38,873 nucleotides of DNA from Flavobacteriaceae bacterium (GTDB taxonomy: Bacteria > Bacteroidota > Bacteroidia > Flavobacteriales > Flavobacteriaceae): the NCBI GenBank assembly GCA_024638225.1, contig JAHEKR010000011.1, positions 1 to 38,873 of the forward strand, written 5' to 3'. How positions within the stretch are numbered: the first letter of the stretch is position 1; every line of letters starts with the position of its first letter. The position numbers were made by a program, and so were the translations under genes. Shown piece by piece: positions 36,039 to 38,873 of the stretch. The notes beneath the pieces are model-generated. The model saw nothing but the letters and a program-made list of their open reading frames with translations, was not told the DNA's origin and searched no databases.

Positions 36039-37268
36039 ATGGTACTTCTTTATGACTTCCTTATCAAACTAAGCTGGGAAACAGCTTGGGCATGGTGGGC
36101 AAACTTTACTGCTGTTACAATTGCCCTACTAACAATTGCTTGGGTTTTTCGCGTTATTGCACGCTTTATTCTTGTAGGCATCTTTCACAAAGTTGCAGCC
36201 AAAACAAATACAAGTATCGATGACACCCTAGTTGAAAATAAACTTCCAAAAAACATTTCCCGTTTTGTTCCCTATTTCTTTTTGAGTGCTGTGTTACAGC
36301 CTTGGAGCAATGGAAATACAGACGTATTGGCTTGGCTAACCGCAATAGTTGATGTCTATGCCGTCTACATAGCCATCATCATTATTCGAAGTTTGTTGCG
36401 CAGCATACGACAAGAACTTCAAAAAAGACCACAGTTTAAGGACAAGCCCATTGATAGCTATATTCAAGTGGTCATGATTTTCCTATGGGGGATAGGACTA
36501 CTTCTCTCGTTTTCTATTTTTTCAGGTAAAGAGCTCGTATACTTTTTCACTGGTCTGGGTGCCTTGTCGGCGGTAATACTATTGGTGTTCAAAGACACCA
36601 TTTTGGGTTTTGTCGCCAGCATTCAAATCTCAGCAAACGATCTTGTTCGTATTGGCGACTGGATAACCATGGAATCCTACGGAGCAGATGGGGATGTGAT
36701 TGAAATAAATTTATCAACCATCAAAATTCAAAATTTTGATAAAACCATCACAACAGTCCCTACCTATAAATTATTATCAAGCTCCATTAAGAACTGGCGT
36801 GGCATGAGCGAATCTGAAGGCCGTAGAGTGAAGCGGCCCGTTTATATTCGCGCATCTTCTGTTCGCTTTTTAAATGAAAATGAGCTTGGCGTCATAGAGC
36901 AAGTTGAACGTTTTCGGGATGTTGTTAATGAAAAGAAAAAAGATATTCATGCCTACAATGAGGCGCTGAAAGCCGACACCTCCATCCCGTTAAATGGGAG
37001 AAACTTGACCAATCTTGGGTTGTTTCGTTCTTATATACAAACCTTTTTGGAGCAGCATCCAGAAATCAACCAAAATCTAACGGTTATGTGTAGGCAATTA
37101 CCACCAACGCCAAATGGGATTCCCTTAGAAGTGTATGCGTTTACTAAAGACAAACAGTGGAAAAATCACGAAAACGTCTCAGGTGACTTGTTTGATCATA
37201 TTATCGCTTCTGCTTCTTATTTCCATCTTAAACTGTTCGAATTCGAACAGCAAGCGCCAACAAGTTAG
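36039..37268 (+). CDS. Mechanosensitive ion channel of the MscS superfamily (YbdG/MscM-like)
   Basis: Membrane channel that opens under tension during osmotic downshock. The 409 residues contain about five helices in the first 190 (for example WANFTAVTIALLTIAWVF, VYAVYIAIIIIRSLL and VVMIFLWGIGLLLSFSIF). The pore-lining helix is GLGALSAVILLVFKDTILGFVASIQI. The MscS beta domain follows (VRIGDWITMESYGADGDVIEINLSTIKIQNFDKTITTVPTYKLL), then a long C-terminal cytoplasmic part like that of YbdG. It is monocistronic and the last core-type gene before the AT-rich repeat region. Confidence 0.92.
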   Translation: MVLLYDFLIKLSWETAWAWWANFTAVTIALLTIAWVFRVIARFILVGIFHKVAAKTNTSIDDTLVENKLPKNISRFVPYFFLSAVLQPWSNGNTDVLAWLTAIVDVYAVYIAIIIIRSLLRSIRQELQKRPQFKDKPIDSYIQVVMIFLWGIGLLLSFSIFSGKELVYFFTGLGALSAVILLVFKDTILGFVASIQISANDLVRIGDWITMESYGADGDVIEINLSTIKIQNFDKTITTVPTYKLLSSSIKNWRGMSESEGRRVKRPVYIRASSVRFLNENELGVIEQVERFRDVVNEKKKDIHAYNEALKADTSIPLNGRNLTNLGLFRSYIQTFLEQHPEINQNLTVMCRQLPPTPNGIPLEVYAFTKDKQWKNHENVSGDLFDHIIASASYFHLKLFEFEQQAPTS

Positions 37269-37292
37269 CCACATTTAACAACTTATAAAAGC

Positions 37293-37320
37293 AAAAAAGC
37301 CCTCCAATTCAGGAAAGCTT
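37293..37320 (-). terminator. Minus-strand intrinsic terminator left of the first tRNA fragment
   Basis: On the minus strand the sequence forms AAGCTTTCC paired with GGAGGGCTT (nine pairs, two of them G-T) around TGAATT, followed by six T residues. It reads from right to left, away from the first tRNA 3'-end fragment, and fits the native terminator of a tRNA transcript now separated from its tRNA body. Confidence 0.7.
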
Positions 37321-37325
37321 CTCAT

Positions 37326-37401
37326 GGTTCATCTACGAACCTCTTGCAAACGATTGTCTGCAAGCAACACAACGCGTTAATTTTGTTACGTACTAATGTA
37401 C
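37326..37401. repeat. Cluster of small inverted repeats flanking the first tRNA fragment
   Basis: Within 76 bp lie GGTTC-N6-GAACC (37326-37341), CTTGCA-N10-TGCAAG (37343-37364), the palindrome AACGCGTT (37371-37378) and GTAC-taat-GTAC (37390-37401). No gene is present here. The density suggests a structured recombination flank or a folded RNA end, but the individual arms are short. Confidence 0.4.
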
Positions 37402-37404
37402 TTC

Positions 37405-37428
37405 GCGGTCTGGACGGGAATCGAACCC
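37405..37428 (-). other. tRNA 3'-end fragment (att-like site A), most like tRNA-Asp
   Basis: The minus strand reads a T-loop TTCGATT with a pairable five-base T-stem, the acceptor strand CCAGACC and a discriminator G. The plus strand shows GCGGTCTGGACGGGA. The remembered flavobacterial tRNA-Asp(GUC) begins GGTCTGG, which would pair with this acceptor. No matching 5' acceptor, D-arm or anticodon arm follows upstream on the minus strand, so this is a fragment, as left by integration into a tRNA 3' end. Confidence 0.72.
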
Positions 37429-37460
37429 ATTCATAATTACCTGATAATCAAACCCTTAAA

Positions 37461-37560
37461 AATACTCACTGTCCTCACTGAGGATTAAATTTGTTGATTT
37501 TTGTTCTCTGTGAGTACTCTGTAAACTTTGTGAGTACTATATTTACCAGAGGTGAGTACT
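37461..37560. repeat. Short direct and inverted repeats (iteron-like) beside fragment A
   Basis: GTGAGTACT occurs three times in direct orientation at 37510-37518, 37530-37538 and 37552-37560, spaced by 20 and 22 bp. An inverted near-copy, AATACTCAC, is at 37461-37469. A small palindrome TCCTCA-C-TGAGGA sits at 37472-37484. The spacing of about two helical turns suits repeated binding by one protein, such as a recombinase, directionality factor or repressor. Confidence 0.65.
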
Positions 37561-37650
37561 AAAAATCAGTTCAAATATAAATGAAATAAGTTTTAAATGA
37601 AAATATCATATTGAACCCACAACTTTTAGAGTCCCATAAAACCACAAATT

Positions 37651-37863
37651 TTATTTATTTGATAATACAAAATTGTAATATCTTAACCTATATTCTTTAT
37701 TTGATTCGTGGTCAACTTTAGGTAATTCCAATAATACTTCTTTTGGAAATTTTCTTAAACCACTTGGGGATGGGGATATTAGAGTAAATAACTTTGATGA
37801 ATTGTAAAGACTAGGACTTATAATTTTTTCAAAATGTTTTCTTACCCACTTTGTATTATAATT
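37651..37863 (-). pseudogene. Open reading remnant without a start codon
   Basis: Too short for the ORF track. About 70 codons are open between stops. The amino-acid pattern looks protein-like (KWVRKHFEKIISPSLYNSS, GLRKFPKEVLLELPKV, EYRLRYYNF) and not like random AT-rich translation. There is no ATG or GTG near its upstream end. I read it as the C-terminal leftover of a gene cut by insertion or deletion in the cassette. The family is not recognised. The remaining bases between 37561 and 37898 hold nothing else I can support. Confidence 0.33.
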
Positions 37864-37898
37864 TTATAAATTAGTATGTAACTTAAAATATAAATAAT

Positions 37899-38060
37899 AT
37901 GATTAGTCAAACTTTAGATGGAATTGAAAACAGTTTAGATATTTTAGAAGAACGTTGTGATACCCTAGAAGATAATGGTGTGAATGTTGATAATTTTAGA
38001 ACCCAATTGAGTAACCTATGGGATGAACATGAAAAGTTAGTTGAATCACATGGAGATTAG
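37899..38060 (+). CDS. Small acidic coiled-coil protein, 53 residues, unknown
   Basis: Below the cutoff of the ORF track. The ATG at 37899 opens a frame to TAG at 38058-38060 (MISQTLDGIENSLDILEERC...). It is rich in Glu, Asp and Leu with heptad-like spacing (LDGIENSLDILEERCDTLED, then LSNLWDEHEKLV), so a short helical hairpin or coiled coil is likely. No membrane or DNA-binding motif is visible. The next gene begins 23 bp after its stop on the same strand. The pair might be co-expressed cargo, perhaps a small regulator or antitoxin-like partner; that is speculation. Confidence 0.6.
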   Translation: MISQTLDGIENSLDILEERCDTLEDNGVNVDNFRTQLSNLWDEHEKLVESHGD

Positions 38061-38083
38061 AACCCCTTCTTAAACATAATATA

Positions 38084-38659
38084 TTGAAATATACAATACA
38101 AGTCTTTGGTTATGAATGTGTTTTAAAATGTATGTCCATAAATGACAAAGATGTTGATTTGATAAAAAAAATCAATAACCCATGGGAAATCGAACAACAG
38201 TTTTTTGATTGTAGAGAGATTTTGTATGAAACTTCTTCTTTGTTTTTTGATAAAAATCTTCACTTTAAAATTCTAAATAAAGATGGGTTATTAGTGGATT
38301 CATTTAACAGTTATAAAATGGATTCAATTGGTGATGTAATAGGAGATGATAATTTTGGTTATGAAGATATTGTAGTAGACCCTAAATGGACTGATAAATT
38401 CAATAATACATTGTTGTTAATACATGAATACAAAGGATCGAATATGGAATTTATAATTGAAAGTAATTCAAAACCAATAAAAAACAATATTTCAACATCA
38501 TCACTTTGTATTGGTACCCCGAATGGAGATTATGACCTTCTAAAAACAATTGGATATAATGGAAAGTTACTAGAATGTGAGAATTTTTGGGGAGGTGTTG
38601 GTAAATGTTCTTATGTTAAAATATTTACTAATAATGGAAAAACAATCGAAATAGAATAG
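38084..38659 (+). CDS. Cassette-borne protein of unknown function, 191 residues
   Basis: It begins at a TTG (MKYTIQVFGYECVLKC), because no ATG occurs before residue 17. The predicted beta-strand at the very start supports this choice. No signal peptide or membrane helix is evident. Composition is rich in Asn, Lys, Ile and Asp, with AT-rich codons unlike those of the core genes, suggesting recent acquisition. Features seen are an early cysteine pair (ECVLKC), a central acidic stretch (GDVIGDDNFGYEDIVVDPKW) and a glycine-rich end (LECENFWGGVGKCSYVKIF). I do not recognise the family. It follows the 53-residue gene by 23 bp and precedes the second repeat cluster. Confidence 0.7.
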   Translation: MKYTIQVFGYECVLKCMSINDKDVDLIKKINNPWEIEQQFFDCREILYETSSLFFDKNLHFKILNKDGLLVDSFNSYKMDSIGDVIGDDNFGYEDIVVDPKWTDKFNNTLLLIHEYKGSNMEFIIESNSKPIKNNISTSSLCIGTPNGDYDLLKTIGYNGKLLECENFWGGVGKCSYVKIFTNNGKTIEIE

Positions 38660-38676
38660 TTAATCAAAAAACAAAA

Positions 38677-38694
38677 CTGGGAAGGATTCGAACC
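38677..38694 (-). other. Third tRNA T-arm-like fragment
   Basis: The minus strand reads GGTTCGAATCCTTCCCAG: a T-loop TTCGAAT, a 3' T-stem CCTTC and an acceptor-like TCCCAG. The 5' side of the T-stem does not pair, and no tRNA body is present. It may be a scar of a second type of tRNA-targeting element, or chance similarity. Confidence 0.35.
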
Positions 38695-38723
38695 AGTCAA
38701 AAAATAGGATGATTTATAAAAAC

Positions 38724-38750
38724 ATAAACCCTTGATTATCAAGGGTTTAT
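38724..38750. repeat. Near-perfect 27-nt palindrome beside fragment B, possible minus-strand terminator
   Basis: Thirteen-base arms (ATAAACCCTTGAT and ATCAAGGGTTTAT) meet around a single T. On the minus strand it is followed by GTTTTTATAAAT, so it could terminate transcription coming from a tRNA restored on the right. It could equally be a dimeric binding site. It lies 5 bp from fragment B. A related string, TGATAATCAAACCCTTA, sits at 37442-37458 beside fragment A, on the other side of the fragment. Confidence 0.6.
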
Positions 38751-38755
38751 AAATT

Positions 38756-38778
38756 GCGGTCTGGACGGGACTCGAACC
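38756..38778 (-). other. tRNA 3'-end fragment (att-like site B), most like tRNA-Asp
   Basis: The plus strand repeats GCGGTCTGGACGGGA and the following TCGAACC of fragment A, with one substitution (C for A) between them. The minus strand T-loop is TTCGAGT, followed by CCCGT and CCAGACC. The 5' T-stem is imperfect and no anticodon arm follows, so this is another fragment. It marks the right end of the cassette and the left end of a further segment that leaves the window. Confidence 0.72.
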
Positions 38779-38820
38779 AATCCTTTAACTACCTAGAGAC
38801 TAATGTTTTAACCTCCTCCC

Positions 38821-38873
38821 TTATAACACGGTGTGTTATAAAATTGTTGGTTTTTATGTTACTCTGTGTTATA
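38821..38873. repeat. Inverted and direct repeats beside fragment B, at the window edge
   Basis: TTATAACAC-GGT-GTGTTATAA is a perfect inverted repeat at 38821-38841. A further direct copy, GTGTTATA, runs to the window end at 38866-38873. The spacer between the copies (AATTGTTGGTTTTTATGTT) resembles the spacer at the same relative place beside fragment A (AATTTGTTGATTTTTGTT). The layout is therefore shared, but the repeat unit differs. More copies may lie beyond the window. Confidence 0.6.

Larger units (their letters stand above)
37405..38778. mobile_element. Putative non-autonomous cassette bounded by two tRNA 3'-end repeats
   Basis: The segment between the two tRNA-like fragments is visibly more AT-rich than the rest of the window and encodes only small unknown proteins plus a gene remnant. 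The boundaries are direct repeats of 23 nt with one difference. No recombinase or integrase gene is inside. If the repeats recombine, a circle of about 1.35 kb would be released. The call rests on structure and composition; movement is inferred. Confidence 0.55.

Noticed and set aside
37405-37480. Complete tRNA gene at site A
   Set aside because: Only the T-arm and 3' acceptor are present. No GGTCTGG 5' strand, D-arm or anticodon stem lies upstream on the minus strand.
37461-37560. CRISPR array
   Set aside because: Units are only 9 bp, spacing 20-22 bp, one copy is inverted and no cas genes are near.

Overview
The window looks like a chromosomal segment of a marine-type member of Flavobacteriia (Bacteroidota). 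It carries gldK and gldL of the type IX secretion/gliding machinery, a GYDIA-type GHMP kinase next to a class II HMG-CoA reductase, a two-gene YeeE/YedE pair, and promoters with the flavobacterial -7 element TAnnTTTG. Ribosome-binding sites of Shine-Dalgarno type are not evident, which is usual for the phylum. No database search was possible; family calls rest on motifs and remembered family features.

Layout. 1-5475 (minus): topA, a degenerate arginase-fold protein, gldK and the start of gldL. 5589-9717 (plus): a sulfur operon of SulP permease, persulfide-dioxygenase/rhodanese fusion and a split YeeE/YedE transporter. 9795-13981 (plus): miaB, a sigma-54 activator without sensory domain, lptE, a TPR protein and secG. 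14078-16005: groES-groEL behind a sigma-54-like promoter, closed by a strong terminator. 16045-18085: a free-methionine-sulfoxide-reductase-like GAF protein and purH. 18115-23544: the rod-shape operon mreBCD-mrdA-rodA. 23545-25686 (minus): a C-terminal processing protease. 25812-30338 (plus): surE, a small membrane protein, lpxB, an NlpC/P60 lipoprotein and a frameshifted comEC. 30323-32417 (minus): a POT transporter and a periplasmic thioredoxin. 32493-34759 (plus): two mevalonate-pathway genes. 34710-35900 (minus): a broken LytS-type sensor kinase. 36039-37268: a YbdG-like mechanosensitive channel.

The right end (about 37290-38873) differs from the rest: it is AT-rich, gene-poor and full of repeats. 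Two 23-nt segments, 1.35 kb apart and differing at one base, match the 3' end of a tRNA on the minus strand, most like flavobacterial tRNA-Asp. Neither has a tRNA body. Each is followed by inverted and direct short repeats laid out in the same way but with different sequence. A chromosomal-looking terminator sits just left of the first copy. The simplest reading is the left end of a stacked set of elements inserted in a tRNA gene, with a non-autonomous cassette (53-aa and 191-aa unknown proteins plus a gene remnant) between the first two att-like sites. The intact tRNA and the recombinase would lie beyond the right edge. This is the best candidate for something undescribed.

Two genes, comEC and the sensor kinase, are broken by small indels. 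These could be real decay or assembly errors.
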